A DNA stretch of 64,000 nt from Fimbriimonadia bacterium (lineage in GTDB: Bacteria; Armatimonadota; Fimbriimonadia; Fimbriimonadales; Fimbriimonadaceae). The stretch spans positions 124,001-188,000 of the forward strand of contig JAUIKO010000002.1 of the NCBI GenBank assembly GCA_030430755.1. Reading direction: 5' to 3'. Shown here in pieces: positions 35,118 through 45,212 of this stretch (the stretch's first letter is position 1; each line of letters starts with the position of its first letter). The translations under genes were made by a program, and so were the position numbers. The notes beneath the pieces were generated by a model, which was not told where the DNA came from, did no database searches, and saw only the letters and a program-made list of their open reading frames with translations.

Positions 35118-37169
35118 ATGAAATTCATATACTATTATATTTTAATTTGTATTTTATTGGCAAGTTCCAATATATCATTTTCAAGAACATCGATAGCCCA
35201 AAGTCGTTCTCTTAACCATTCCAGTAGCGATGCTTCTAAAATACCTACAGAAGTACATTCTCCAACAAACTGCGTTGATCCTCTAAATCTATCTATTATT
35301 AAAACAGAAGAAAGTGCTTGTTTCAAAAAATACTATGTAGCATATTCCCCATATGGAATTGATTATAAACATTTTAACATCATGCTTGAACTTTTTTTGA
35401 AAAATATTCTAGAGTATTCTGAAAATTCCCCAAGTTTACACAGGTTATGCTATAACAAACAAATTAATTCTACGTTTCAACATTTGCTCCTAGATAATAA
35501 TATTCATGTAAAACTCAATTTAAAAAGACCCATCTCATCTTGTATAAAGGCAATAAAATATAATCCAGTTTTTCAATCCATTCTTCCAGGAACAGATATT
35601 AAATTTGAATATTCTACATCCTTAAAAAAGCTTGATTCACCTAAAAATTCGTTCACATATAGATATGAACTTGGCATCCATGGAAAATACTCTTCACATG
35701 GTTTTGATATTTTAGCTACTAAACCTAACAGTATCGCAGATAAATTAAATTTAAAGTCAGGAGATAAAATTTTACTATGTGGCCCTTTGCATATTATTGA
35801 TCAAGAAATTTATAACCAGATCAACCCACACTTAAATTTATTAAGTTCAAACATAACTCCCACTTCTGGTGAACAAAACTGTGAGATGGACTGTTCTCTA
35901 TACTCTAGTAATAAGAACTTCTCATTTCAAAATGTAAGCGTTCAAAAGGAAAAAGAACTTCTTATCATTTCTAATTTTTCATTAATCGCTCCCGATTCTG
36001 ATATGATTACATCTAATAATAAGGATTCTATCAACAACAACTATTTTGGCCTTGTTACTCAAAGACCTCTTTCTGATGCTTCATTCTCTTGGGATGGAGA
36101 AGAGAGATGGATTCTTCTAGTTGAGAAAAAAAACAAAGAACTCTACTGTTACATTCCTTTTCTTCTCGAAGACGAAAACTGGAGAAGAGCAGGATTCATT
36201 AGCAATGAAATCCCTATAAAAAAAAATAAGAGATCAAGAGTACAAAGTAAGTCGCTACGTGATAACATCGGATATATTAAAATCAATGACATTCCAAGAC
36301 CAATGTTTATAGACAAAGAGAACTGTAGCTTTTTCCCAGAATTCCTTAAGGCATTAAGTGATGTAAAATCTTCTTCAGGTCTTATATTAGATCTAAGAGA
36401 TTTAGGTATTCATTGTAAAATGGATTACCATCATCTACTACAATCTATTTATATCATAAAGCAACTTTTACCTCGCAATGTATCTCTAAAAACTGATTTT
36501 GGTCTTATTTTCGGAGAAGATTGCAAATTATTTTCTCAACAACTAGAATCAGACCATAAAACTCTTGCTGACTTTGCTAATTCCATGTATGATTTTATTA
36601 AAAATCCTAAGAAGAAAAAAGGGGGACGAAAGTACTTAAATGAAATCCATAAAACCATGGGGTATCGTTCGACATTAAAAGCAATGTTAGATCAAATCCC
36701 AAAACATTTTGATGAAAACTTTCCACATATTACTATTCTAGTGAATGAGCGAACAAAAGGAGCTGGTGAGCTCATCTCTCGTATTTTAGATGATTTTGTT
36801 TTGTGCACTGCAGGAAAAAGCACCTATGGTGAATGTACTCTTTACGAAGACACTCCTATTTTCGATAGTAATATGAAAATGAATGGTGTCCCCATCACGC
36901 ATGTAGAATGGTTTGAAGATACTGTATATCAACACAACGAAATGAAAACAAATTCTTTCAAAAAATCTGCTGATTGCAATATCATTTTCACTAAAATAGC
37001 TGCTCAACTTCTTATTTGGACAGTAGAAAAAAATCAACCACTCTTCCTGGAAAACAGACCTTTCATTCCATGCTATCACCTAGACACTGAGCCTTTACCA
37101 GATCAGATTTTCGGAGACTCTTGGATTAGATTATTACATACAAGATTATCTAGAAAAATATCGAAATAA
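35118..37169 (+). CDS. Secreted PDZ/S41-protease-like protein without active site (copy 1)
   Basis: 683 residues. Signal peptide: MKFIYYYILICILLASSNISFS. A PDZ-like domain lies at about residues 185-225 (SIADKLNLKSGDKILL). The C-terminal region (about 395-610) resembles C-terminal-processing proteases (S41): SSGLILDLRDLG, then ITILVNERTKGAGELISRIL, then GKSTYGECTLYE. In active enzymes these read NxGSASASE and GxxTxGKG, with catalytic Ser and Lys; here Gly stands at the Ser position and Glu at the Lys position, so it is probably not a protease. It is tandem with a paralogue 22 bp downstream having the same losses. A peptide-binding role is a reasonable guess. Confidence 0.75.
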   Translation: MKFIYYYILICILLASSNISFSRTSIAQSRSLNHSSSDASKIPTEVHSPTNCVDPLNLSIIKTEESACFKKYYVAYSPYGIDYKHFNIMLELFLKNILEYSENSPSLHRLCYNKQINSTFQHLLLDNNIHVKLNLKRPISSCIKAIKYNPVFQSILPGTDIKFEYSTSLKKLDSPKNSFTYRYELGIHGKYSSHGFDILATKPNSIADKLNLKSGDKILLCGPLHIIDQEIYNQINPHLNLLSSNITPTSGEQNCEMDCSLYSSNKNFSFQNVSVQKEKELLIISNFSLIAPDSDMITSNNKDSINNNYFGLVTQRPLSDASFSWDGEERWILLVEKKNKELYCYIPFLLEDENWRRAGFISNEIPIKKNKRSRVQSKSLRDNIGYIKINDIPRPMFIDKENCSFFPEFLKALSDVKSSSGLILDLRDLGIHCKMDYHHLLQSIYIIKQLLPRNVSLKTDFGLIFGEDCKLFSQQLESDHKTLADFANSMYDFIKNPKKKKGGRKYLNEIHKTMGYRSTLKAMLDQIPKHFDENFPHITILVNERTKGAGELISRILDDFVLCTAGKSTYGECTLYEDTPIFDSNMKMNGVPITHVEWFEDTVYQHNEMKTNSFKKSADCNIIFTKIAAQLLIWTVEKNQPLFLENRPFIPCYHLDTEPLPDQIFGDSWIRLLHTRLSRKISK

Positions 37170-37191
37170 TTTTTATTTATAGACAAAAAAC

Positions 37192-39354
37192 ATGATACAT
37201 AATAACAACCCTCTCACATCGATTTATTCTTGCTATCAAACAAAAAAAAGAATACTGATTTACTCCATATCTCTACTGTCATTGCATATACTACCAGTAC
37301 AAATATGTTCCATGATTGAATCAAACGTGAATCAAACGCTTGAACAAACAGGTACTAAAAAGATTTTACAAAATGGCCATACAGAAGAGGATCAAAATGA
37401 CAAAGATGCTTTTGGATTGTACTTATTTGGAGAACTCGTCCATAAAAATAAAAGAACCATCTATATGATACATCAACCTCATGGTCTAGACTTCCGACAT
37501 AAAGTAAATACCGTCAACTATATTCTAAAACTCTTGGGAGATTTTGAAAACAATCAACCTAGTTTTTTTAATATCATGCATAAACACATGCAAGCTCCTA
37601 CTTCATCTTCTTTATATTCTGAGATCAATTGTAAAAATGTGTTCTATCAAAATCGTGCAATGGCATTTATAAGAAAATTAGATGCCAAAGTCAAACTATA
37701 TATTGCATACTTCCCAGGTTCAGAATTATTCGTAAAACCAGATACTGCCCTTCATTCTCTGAATTTTCCGACAAATGTCTTCACACATCAATATTCCCTC
37801 GGTATTCATGGACAAATTATAGAAACTGGAATGAACATTATTACAGTTCCTGAAAATACTCTTGGTGAAAAGCTAGGCATTGCATCAAAGGATAATATTC
37901 TTTTACTAGGTGAACTTGCTATGGTGCTACAGGATAAGTGGCAACAATTCACCGATTATATTTCCAAAATTGATAGAAAAGTAAACATTCTCGAAGATAA
38001 ATCACGTGACATGAAATGCTGTTTATATAAAGCTAATGAAACACTTGTTTTGGATTTTCTTATCATACCAGCAGGAAATATTTTCTTACTTATAGATAAT
38101 ATAGAAGGCATGCTCGATGACATATTTGATGATGAATCTACAAAACAAATGATGAATATTGGATATGATACAGAAAATAAAAAAGCATTTTTTTTATTGT
38201 CCAAAAAACCTATTTCAGACTCTGATTTTAGATGGGATGGAATATGTAAACATGGAATGCTCCTTGAAAAGCAGGATGGAAAATTATTATTTTGTTGCCC
38301 AGATTTATATGTTCAGAAATCAGAAAGAGAACAGTATCGCTTAAACCAACTTAAGCCCCAAACTAAAACGATCTCAAATCATATCAAAAACACACAACTA
38401 AATAATAATATAAATCTTATCCAAATAAAATGTCTTCCTGACCCACTTCTGGTCGACAAAGATCATTCTATATACTTTCCAGAGCTAATTAAAATAATAA
38501 AAAATCTACAAAACAGTTCTGGAATTATACTTGATTTAAGAAAACTCGGTTTAGATACGTATCTTACAGTAGAAAAATACATACAAGTAATATATATTCT
38601 TAAACAACTCTTACCTAAAGATACTCCCTATTTATCTAATACTGGACTTATCTACGGCGAAGATATTCATGCATTTGACATTGCATGTGGCATGCAGATG
38701 GTTCAGCCATCTAATATTAATAATTGCATGTATTTTCTTATCCATCATGATGTAACCATTAATAATTACGCTAAGAAAAAATTTGAAGGAACTATTAAAA
38801 AAAAGCAAATACCTACTGATAAATATATAAATCATTGGCACAAGGATGTTGGTTATCGGTTAAAATTGCAAGATATCCTAAACTTCATTCCTAGAGACCA
38901 CGATGTTGATTTACCTGAAATAGTACTTCTCGTCGATGAGACGACAAAAGGAGAAGGAGAATTGCTTGCACACCTTTTATCAGATCATCATGTTTTATCA
39001 CTAGGACGTTCGACGTATGGCGCTTGCACACTTTATGAAGAAAAAAAACTTTTAACCAAAGTATCTGATTTAGGTTCAATAGATTGGATACAAAATACCA
39101 GTGATATGAGTACAGGAAGAAATGGAAACATGATATTTAAAACAGCCAAACCAGAAATCTGTTATAAAAAAATATTTGCTCAAATATTACATACTTCCAA
39201 GTTTAAAAATACTTCTATCTATGCATCCCATCTAGAAAACAAGCCTTTTATTCCTGATAAGTACTACAATAAACCATATCAAAAAAATGGAATTGATACT
39301 TGTGTCTCAAATGCTTGGAAATATCTAGTTAGACAGGCTTTGAAAACTAAATAA
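37192..39354 (+). CDS. Secreted PDZ/S41-protease-like protein without active site (copy 2)
   Basis: 720 residues, paralogue of the upstream gene. The shared order is: hydrophobic signal (ILIYSISLLSLHILPVQIC, some 20 residues in), YSLGIHGQ with a PDZ-like turn (TLGEKLGIASKDNILLLGEL), SSGIILDLRKLGLD, LPEIVLLVDETTKGEGELLAHL and LGRSTYGACTLYE. Again the Ser of S41 proteases is Gly, and the Lys is Ala. Matching losses in both copies mean the inactivation came before the duplication or the family never used this site. Conserved FRWDG / FSWDG and FIP(C/D) phrases mark further shared regions outside S41. Function unknown; export to the periplasm or surface is predicted. Confidence 0.75.
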   Translation: MIHNNNPLTSIYSCYQTKKRILIYSISLLSLHILPVQICSMIESNVNQTLEQTGTKKILQNGHTEEDQNDKDAFGLYLFGELVHKNKRTIYMIHQPHGLDFRHKVNTVNYILKLLGDFENNQPSFFNIMHKHMQAPTSSSLYSEINCKNVFYQNRAMAFIRKLDAKVKLYIAYFPGSELFVKPDTALHSLNFPTNVFTHQYSLGIHGQIIETGMNIITVPENTLGEKLGIASKDNILLLGELAMVLQDKWQQFTDYISKIDRKVNILEDKSRDMKCCLYKANETLVLDFLIIPAGNIFLLIDNIEGMLDDIFDDESTKQMMNIGYDTENKKAFFLLSKKPISDSDFRWDGICKHGMLLEKQDGKLLFCCPDLYVQKSEREQYRLNQLKPQTKTISNHIKNTQLNNNINLIQIKCLPDPLLVDKDHSIYFPELIKIIKNLQNSSGIILDLRKLGLDTYLTVEKYIQVIYILKQLLPKDTPYLSNTGLIYGEDIHAFDIACGMQMVQPSNINNCMYFLIHHDVTINNYAKKKFEGTIKKKQIPTDKYINHWHKDVGYRLKLQDILNFIPRDHDVDLPEIVLLVDETTKGEGELLAHLLSDHHVLSLGRSTYGACTLYEEKKLLTKVSDLGSIDWIQNTSDMSTGRNGNMIFKTAKPEICYKKIFAQILHTSKFKNTSIYASHLENKPFIPDKYYNKPYQKNGIDTCVSNAWKYLVRQALKTK

Positions 39355-39366
39355 TATTAAATAGTT

Positions 39367-40140
39367 TTAATTAATAAACTTTGTGGTTCTATGAGGTTTA
39401 TGCCATAACTCTAACTTTGGCCAAGATGTAAACATTAAACCAATTTTTTGAACAATTTCTGAAGAAGAATCTTCGGGACTTCTCCCTTCACGCAGATTAT
39501 GTGTGTGCTGGAGAAGTTTTCCAAAATCAATAAGAATCTCCTTTAAGTGATCAATCTCCTGAATATACAAATTCATCTGTTCAATACTTGATACTAATAT
39601 ATCTTGCAATAACATTCGATTTACATATGAAAAATCTAATACATGAGCTAAAGTATGATCACTATCAACACAAAAACTTTCCAAGGTAATTTTAGGTATT
39701 AAATATTCTATATGATGCTCATCATCTAATTTGCTATGTAATTTCCAAGAAATAACTTCTCTAAATACTCCCTCTTTATTCCATTCTGCTTCATCGATCA
39801 TCGAATGAATATTTTGGATATAATCCTGAATATCGTTCACTATTAAGCAATCATCCTGATTTTCGATATCTTTTTGAAAATGATATAATTCGTTTTGAAT
39901 ATTGAAAAAAATAAAATACAACCATTTTATAAAACAGAAATCTTTTTGAAAATTTTCTAATTCTAACTCATGATCTATAATATCATGACCACCTTGACTA
40001 TAAGAGTTATGATGAATAAATTCATCATACTGAGCCATTTTTGTTGAAGAGTCTTTGGATGTTTTTTTAAGCCACTTTCTCTCAGGTAATTCATGATTAT
40101 TCGTTGGCTGTCTAAAATTAGCATAAGTGAAAATACTCAT
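39367..40140 (-). CDS. Unknown cytoplasmic protein
   Basis: 257 residues, rich in Asp, Glu, His and Ile, with no signal peptide. Long helical stretches (LENFQKDFCFIKWLYFIFFN, SIEQMNLYIQEIDHLKEILI) suggest an all-alpha protein. No family recognised. It is convergent with the S41-like pair, with only 12 bp between the stop codons. An upstream region of 440 bp and the 82-bp repeat array separate it from glgA. Confidence 0.65.
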   Translation of the reverse strand: MSIFTYANFRQPTNNHELPERKWLKKTSKDSSTKMAQYDEFIHHNSYSQGGHDIIDHELELENFQKDFCFIKWLYFIFFNIQNELYHFQKDIENQDDCLIVNDIQDYIQNIHSMIDEAEWNKEGVFREVISWKLHSKLDDEHHIEYLIPKITLESFCVDSDHTLAHVLDFSYVNRMLLQDILVSSIEQMNLYIQEIDHLKEILIDFGKLLQHTHNLREGRSPEDSSSEIVQKIGLMFTSWPKLELWHKPHRTTKFIN

Positions 40141-40581
40141 AAACTCCTTACTCTCCCATACTCAGTCCCATTTTTCATCTATTATAATAAATTCTCTTTA
40201 TAATAAATTATGTTGATTATTATTGCAGTTATCTTATCATATCTTATATTAATATTATCTTATTACACTCCTTATTCACGAATAATCTTGATATTTTCAC
40301 CCTCAAAAAGATGTAATGCCAAGATAGACTCAAAATTACGAAAAATTAACCGAACAGAAATAATTTTGAAGTTTTCTCTTACCGAATTAATATATTTCAA
40401 CAAATTTTCTTGTCGGATTTTTATATCGGAATAAAAATATTCCTTCTAAGATATAAGATGTAGCCTTGTATATCTTATATCTTTTCAGCATATTGAAAAA
40501 CTTCCAACTAAATAATCATACTAGTGCACTTATAAGTATTAGATAAACTTTTAATTCTCAGTCACTAAAAAAACATATATT
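40141..40581. other. AT-rich gap before the repeat array
   Basis: It holds the upstream region of the minus-strand gene ending at 40140. A 74-codon frame at 40210-40434 lacks a ribosome binding site and has an arbitrary composition, so I do not call it. I see no clear hairpin or promoter. The 82-bp repeats begin at 40582. Confidence 0.4.
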
Positions 40582-41010
40582 ATGAAAGGATGATATATAA
40601 CCCGTATATCTCAGTATCTAAAAGTATATATAGCAAACTCAAAATTCATAACCAGTTAGACTTATGAAGGGATGCTATATAACCCTGATATCTCAATATC
40701 TAAAAGTATATATAGCAAACTCTATGTTCATAACCAGTTAGACTTATGAAAGGATGCTATATAACCCGTATATCTCAATATCAAAAGGTATATATAACAA
40801 ACTCAAAATTCATAGCCAACTAGAATTATGAAAGGATGCTATGTAACCCTTATATCTCAATATCTAAAAGTATATATAACAAACTCAAAATTCATAGCCA
40901 ACTAGAATTATGAAAGGATGCTATATAACCCGTATATCTCAATATCTAAAAGTATATATAGCAAACTCAAAATTCATAGCCAACTAGAATTATGAAAGGA
41001 TGCTATATAC
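40582..41010. repeat. 82-bp tandem repeat, 5 copies plus 19 bp
   Basis: Copies start at 40582, 40664, 40746, 40828 and 40910, each exactly 82 bp, with a partial sixth at 40992-41010 ending just before the glgA stop (41028). Each copy contains an inverted repeat, TGCTATATA with TATATAGCA or a one-base variant, about 27 bases apart. Copies 3-5 are the most alike. Copies 2-5 each contain a 25-codon frame starting ATGAAAGGATGC (ATGAAGGGATGC in copy 2); copy 1 has TGA at codon 4. There is no ribosome binding site and the changes are not synonymous, so the frames are probably incidental. The array sits in the 3' region of glgA. Confidence 0.95.
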
Positions 41011-41027
41011 TATAATTCCGAACGTAG

Positions 41028-42473
41028 TTAAGCAACCTCAGATTCTTTTTTTCTATTAATCTGACTTACCATTTGAGCTTTTTGGTACAGCTTCTGATAC
41101 TTTAAAGCACTTTTTTTCCAAGAAAAATCAGTTTCCATAGCTTGACGAACCATTTTTTCCCATATTTCTCTCTCTTCGTTATAGATATAAGCTATTCGAT
41201 TAACAGTATTTTGGAATTCACTAACATCTTGTGCTTCAAAAACAAAACCATTATAGAGATCTTTTACCGTATCTGCGAGCCCTCCTGTTTTACGAACTAG
41301 AGGAAGCGTGCCATATCTCATTGCTATCATCTGTCCTAAACCACAGGGTTCATAATTACTAGGCATTAAAATAACATCCGCTCCTGCATATAAGCGCTGT
41401 GCTAGATCTGCATCAAATTTATTAAAAATTCTTAATAACTCTGGTTTTTCTTTCTCTATCTTCTCTAATTCATTCGCTAAATGCTCATCACCCTTTGCCA
41501 AAATAATGAGTTGAATATTCTTTTCTTCTAATAATTTCAATGATTCCAAAATATAGTGAAATCCTTTCTGAGAACTCAACCTAGTCACCATTGTAGCCAA
41601 CAGTTTTGTGCTCTTTTTCCATCCCATCTCCTGCTGAACCGTTGCTTTACAAACTTCTTTTCCCTCAGTATTTAAGGGATTAAAATTCATCGCAATACTT
41701 GAATCCTTTTCTGCACTGAAAAAGTCAATATCTATGCCATTTACTATTCCAAATAAACGCTCTTGAGAGTATAGGTGTTTCATTAAGCCTTCTAACCTAC
41801 AACCATACTCCGGTCTCTGGATTTCTTTTGCATAATTCTCACTTACCGTATTTACAACATCAGAATAAACGCATCCTGACTTTAAAAAATTAACAGAACC
41901 AAAACTTTCTGTTTTATCCATTCTGTATAGAGATCTTGGGAGGTCAATAACATCCAAAGTATCCTCTCCAAATTCTCCTTGGTACCCTAAATTATGTATA
42001 GTAAAAACAGATGCTGAATTTGAAAAAGTATTTATCCATCTTTCTTTGAGCAGTACAGGTATAAATCCAGTGTGCCAGTCATTACAATGGAATACATCTG
42101 GCTTCCATTGCATTGCGTTACATACCTCAAAAAGTGATTCAGAAAATCTAAGATAAGCATCTCTGTCCACTGCATATAAAGTATCACTAGAGACTGAATC
42201 TTTAAAATCCCCTTCTCGCCCTTCAATCAGCCAGACCTTACAAGTATTAATATGTGTTTCATAGAGATTAATACCTTTTTTTTCTAAAACCTTATGATCT
42301 TTTTTAACTACTTTTAATTCCTTATGATTCAACAACATAGGATAAGCAGGTATCGCTATATGAGTTTCTACCCCTAATTCATTCAATGCCCTTGGTAGTG
42401 AAAAAGCCACATCGGCAAGTCCACCTACTTTTGCAAATGGAGCTAATTCTACGGTTATAAATAATGTTTTCAT
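41028..42473 (-). CDS. glgA: Glycogen synthase (ADP-glucose)
   Basis: Extends alpha-1,4-glucan chains from ADP-glucose (GT5 family). It starts MKTLFITVELAPFAKVGGLADV, where the KVGGLADV motif binds ADP-glucose. The C-terminal part has GxxP-type motifs EPCGLGQMIAMRYG and RKTGGLADTV. The length (481 residues) is normal for bacterial enzymes. It overlaps the thiolase gene by 4 bp, though the two have no metabolic link. No glgC or glgB lies in the window. The gene ends just before the 82-bp repeat array, whose hairpins could act in its 3' untranslated region. Confidence 0.95.
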   Translation of the reverse strand: MKTLFITVELAPFAKVGGLADVAFSLPRALNELGVETHIAIPAYPMLLNHKELKVVKKDHKVLEKKGINLYETHINTCKVWLIEGREGDFKDSVSSDTLYAVDRDAYLRFSESLFEVCNAMQWKPDVFHCNDWHTGFIPVLLKERWINTFSNSASVFTIHNLGYQGEFGEDTLDVIDLPRSLYRMDKTESFGSVNFLKSGCVYSDVVNTVSENYAKEIQRPEYGCRLEGLMKHLYSQERLFGIVNGIDIDFFSAEKDSSIAMNFNPLNTEGKEVCKATVQQEMGWKKSTKLLATMVTRLSSQKGFHYILESLKLLEEKNIQLIILAKGDEHLANELEKIEKEKPELLRIFNKFDADLAQRLYAGADVILMPSNYEPCGLGQMIAMRYGTLPLVRKTGGLADTVKDLYNGFVFEAQDVSEFQNTVNRIAYIYNEEREIWEKMVRQAMETDFSWKKSALKYQKLYQKAQMVSQINRKKESEVA

Positions 42474-43648
42474 ACTTTCTCCAATAATACTGCAGTAGCT
42501 TCACCACCACCTATACATGGCGTAGCTATTGCATATTTTTTTCCAAATTTCTGTAACTGATATGCAGCCGTTAATATCAGTCGTGTTCCAGTCATGCCGA
42601 TTGGGTGTCCTAAGGCTACAGCACCACCATATAAATTTAATTTTTCTTCTGGTATATTGCATTGCCTTGCGACAATCATTGCCACAACCGAAAATGCTTC
42701 ATTTACTTCAAATATATCAATATCATTCACTGTTAATCCAACTTTATCTAACAGTTTCTGGATGGCAAAAGCTGGAGCAGTGGTAAACCATTCTGGATTC
42801 CCTGCATATGTTACTGCAGATACTATTTTAGCCAGAGGTTTAGAATCTATTTTATTCAACCCTTCTTCCGAAGAAATAACCAATGCTGCAGCTCCATCAT
42901 TAATACTGCTAGCATTACCAGCAGTAATAACCCCATCTTTATTAAAAGCAGCTCTCAAGAGAGAAAGTTTTTCAGGATTTGCCTTTAATAGTTCTTCATC
43001 CTTCTCTACAATTAATGGATCACTCTTTTTTTGTGAAACTTCTACTGGACATATTTCTGCCTCTAATGAACCATTTTCGGAAGCATTAAGAGCTTTCTTA
43101 TAACTATTGTATGAAAAAACATCTAGATCCTCTCTGGTAAAATGATATTCTTTAGCGGTTTTATCACCACAGTTACCCATATGAACATTGTGATAAGGAT
43201 CCCATAAGCCATCTACTATCATTGAATCAACAAGAGTACCATTACCCATTCGATATCCTGTTCTAGCTTTATCTAACAGGTATGGAGCATTACTCATAGA
43301 TTCCATTCCACCTGCAACTACAATGTCAGCATCCCCTACACGAATCGATTGAGCTGCTAACATAACCGATTTCATGCCTGATCCACATACTTTATTGATA
43401 GTCAAAGCCGGAACATTCTCAGGAACCCCTGCATACATGGCAGCTTGCCTAGCAGGCGCCTGCCCTACTCCTGATGATAAAACGTTACCCATGATCACTT
43501 CATCTATCGCATTCAATGAAACTCTTGATCTGTCTATAGCAGCCTTTATAGCAGTAGCTCCTAATCTGGTTGACGATATAGATGAGAACAACCCCATAAA
43601 TGAGCCTATCGCCGTTCTTGCACCTTGAACTATGTATACATCCTTCAT
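42470..43648 (-). CDS. Acetyl-CoA acetyltransferase (thiolase)
   Basis: Thiolase II type: condenses two acetyl-CoA to acetoacetyl-CoA or the reverse. Catalytic residues are visible: Cys in NKVCGSGMKS (residue about 88), His in GGAVALGHPIG and the second Cys in CIGGGEATAV near the end. The N-terminal VYIVQGARTAIGSFMG is standard. The length is 392 residues. It could serve fatty-acid breakdown together with the acyl-CoA synthetase at 1.4 kb, or storage-polymer synthesis; no neighbouring gene decides this. It is the first gene of a unit with glgA. Confidence 0.94.
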   Translation of the reverse strand: MKDVYIVQGARTAIGSFMGLFSSISSTRLGATAIKAAIDRSRVSLNAIDEVIMGNVLSSGVGQAPARQAAMYAGVPENVPALTINKVCGSGMKSVMLAAQSIRVGDADIVVAGGMESMSNAPYLLDKARTGYRMGNGTLVDSMIVDGLWDPYHNVHMGNCGDKTAKEYHFTREDLDVFSYNSYKKALNASENGSLEAEICPVEVSQKKSDPLIVEKDEELLKANPEKLSLLRAAFNKDGVITAGNASSINDGAAALVISSEEGLNKIDSKPLAKIVSAVTYAGNPEWFTTAPAFAIQKLLDKVGLTVNDIDIFEVNEAFSVVAMIVARQCNIPEEKLNLYGGAVALGHPIGMTGTRLILTAAYQLQKFGKKYAIATPCIGGGEATAVLLEKV

Positions 43649-43812
43649 ATTGATTCTAATTCTTTAAATTTAATAAACCTAAATCTAAATAGATTAATTT
43701 AATTATTGACAAATAAATGCGATACGATCACTCCTAGCTATACTATGTTTCTTATGATTTTCTGTTAGATATATGTCGAAAGCAAATATACATTTGAATC
43801 ATCCATCAGATG

Positions 43813-43839
43813 CCATGCCAGTAAAAATACTGGTCATGG
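43813..43839. promoter_or_regulatory. Stable hairpin upstream of MFS gene
   Basis: CCATG-CCAGTA, loop AAAA, TACTGG-(T)-CATGG: an 11-bp stem with one bulge, about 65 bases before the MFS start codon. No T run follows. It also lies within a 25-codon frame (43773-43850, ATGTCGAAAGCA to TGA) that lacks a ribosome binding site. It may be an attenuator or leader element of the MFS gene. Confidence 0.45.
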
Positions 43840-43902
43840 GACCATTCTGAAATTAAAGTATAATAAAACATAAACAGCAATCTTTATACATTAAACGCCG
43901 AT

Positions 43903-45162
43903 ATGTCCTTATTTAAACCACTCTATACATTAAATACAAAGTTAAAAGAAACTTCTATCGATATGATCGTAGCCATATACTTTATATTTAACCTTGGTGC
44001 ATATCTATCAAGATCCATTCATAGTATATGGTTTGAAATGAACAATCAGCTAGAATTATATACAATTACATGTATCAGTATGTCTGTTACTGGACTTCTA
44101 TCGTTCTTGTTCAGCAAAATCATTAATCGTTACTCATTTCTTACACTTTTAATATTATCTAGCACCACTTTTGGAGTAGGTTTAATATTTAGAACTTTAA
44201 CTTTTTCGTGGTATATTGCTATTTTTTCTGGAGTCATGAGTGGAATGGGAATTAGTTTATTTTTAATGACCTGCAAAACAATGATCTATGGGATTAGAAA
44301 TGAGACTGAAAAGAAAAAGAAATACGGAGATATAGGTATTTTTGTTAGTCTAGCAAATCTTTTTGGCACCATTCTGGCAACTAATTTTGTGAGTTTAGCC
44401 ATCTTAGGAAACCATTCTATCACGGCTATTCTCTTATCTGCAGGAATTATTTCTGGTCTCAGCTGGATTCCTTATTGGTATGCCAATAAAAAAAAATCAG
44501 ACTTTTACGTTCATACATTCAACTACCATTCCCCATCGTTTCTAACATATAAAAAGTTATTTGAGCATTCGAGATACTTATTTTTATTCATAACTATTTA
44601 CAATTTTTTAAGTGGATTAGCATTCTATTTTATTCATCCATTTTTTGCAATATTTTTAAATAGAACTGGTATAGATATTTCTCATATTGGAATCATTACA
44701 TCCGTACCGATCTTACTAGGAGCTATCATACAAAAAAATATTAGCCTAACAAGTCTTAGAGATAAACTACTTTCTGGTTTTTTTTATGGAAACATTTCAC
44801 TTTTTACAATTACAATATTTATATATATCTATCTAAAATCTAGTGTATACCTTCCATATGCAATCTTTATGTTCTACATTGTTTCGATCGTTACAACATA
44901 TTTTGAAAAAATAATAGAACTCAACCTTTATCCTAAACAGTACGCAACTTCTTGTTTTGGACTTGCCTTAACATTTAATCTTATTGGAAATATTATCGGA
45001 ACAAGAATTGGTGGAACACTCTTGAAGAACTACCAAGAAGAATATGCTGTACAGTTATCAGCAATTACATTCATCATAGCTTTATCTGCTGGTTTTGTCT
45101 TTCTCTTCAAACATGCTTCTTGTAATAAAGCAAAAATAATTGAAAATACATATCTTAAATAA
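43903..45162 (+). CDS. MFS-like transporter
   Basis: 419 residues with about eleven or twelve hydrophobic helices spread evenly along the chain. The layout, with a central charged loop (NKKKSDFYVHTF at about residue 196), fits the major facilitator superfamily, but the classic loop-2 signature is not obvious, so this is a fold-level call. Substrate unknown. A stable hairpin lies in its upstream region. Confidence 0.7.
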   Translation: MSLFKPLYTLNTKLKETSIDMIVAIYFIFNLGAYLSRSIHSIWFEMNNQLELYTITCISMSVTGLLSFLFSKIINRYSFLTLLILSSTTFGVGLIFRTLTFSWYIAIFSGVMSGMGISLFLMTCKTMIYGIRNETEKKKKYGDIGIFVSLANLFGTILATNFVSLAILGNHSITAILLSAGIISGLSWIPYWYANKKKSDFYVHTFNYHSPSFLTYKKLFEHSRYLFLFITIYNFLSGLAFYFIHPFFAIFLNRTGIDISHIGIITSVPILLGAIIQKNISLTSLRDKLLSGFFYGNISLFTITIFIYIYLKSSVYLPYAIFMFYIVSIVTTYFEKIIELNLYPKQYATSCFGLALTFNLIGNIIGTRIGGTLLKNYQEEYAVQLSAITFIIALSAGFVFLFKHASCNKAKIIENTYLK

Positions 45163-45212
45163 GATATTTCATTCTTTCATGTTTTTTTATATTTATATGG
45201 AATAAATTACGT

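Noticed and set aside
40210-40434. 74-codon frame with a hydrophobic start
   Set aside because: No ribosome binding site, no recognisable family, arbitrary composition after residue 25.
40582-41010. 82-bp array as a CRISPR
   Set aside because: The whole 82-bp unit is repeated; there are no unique spacers and no cas genes.
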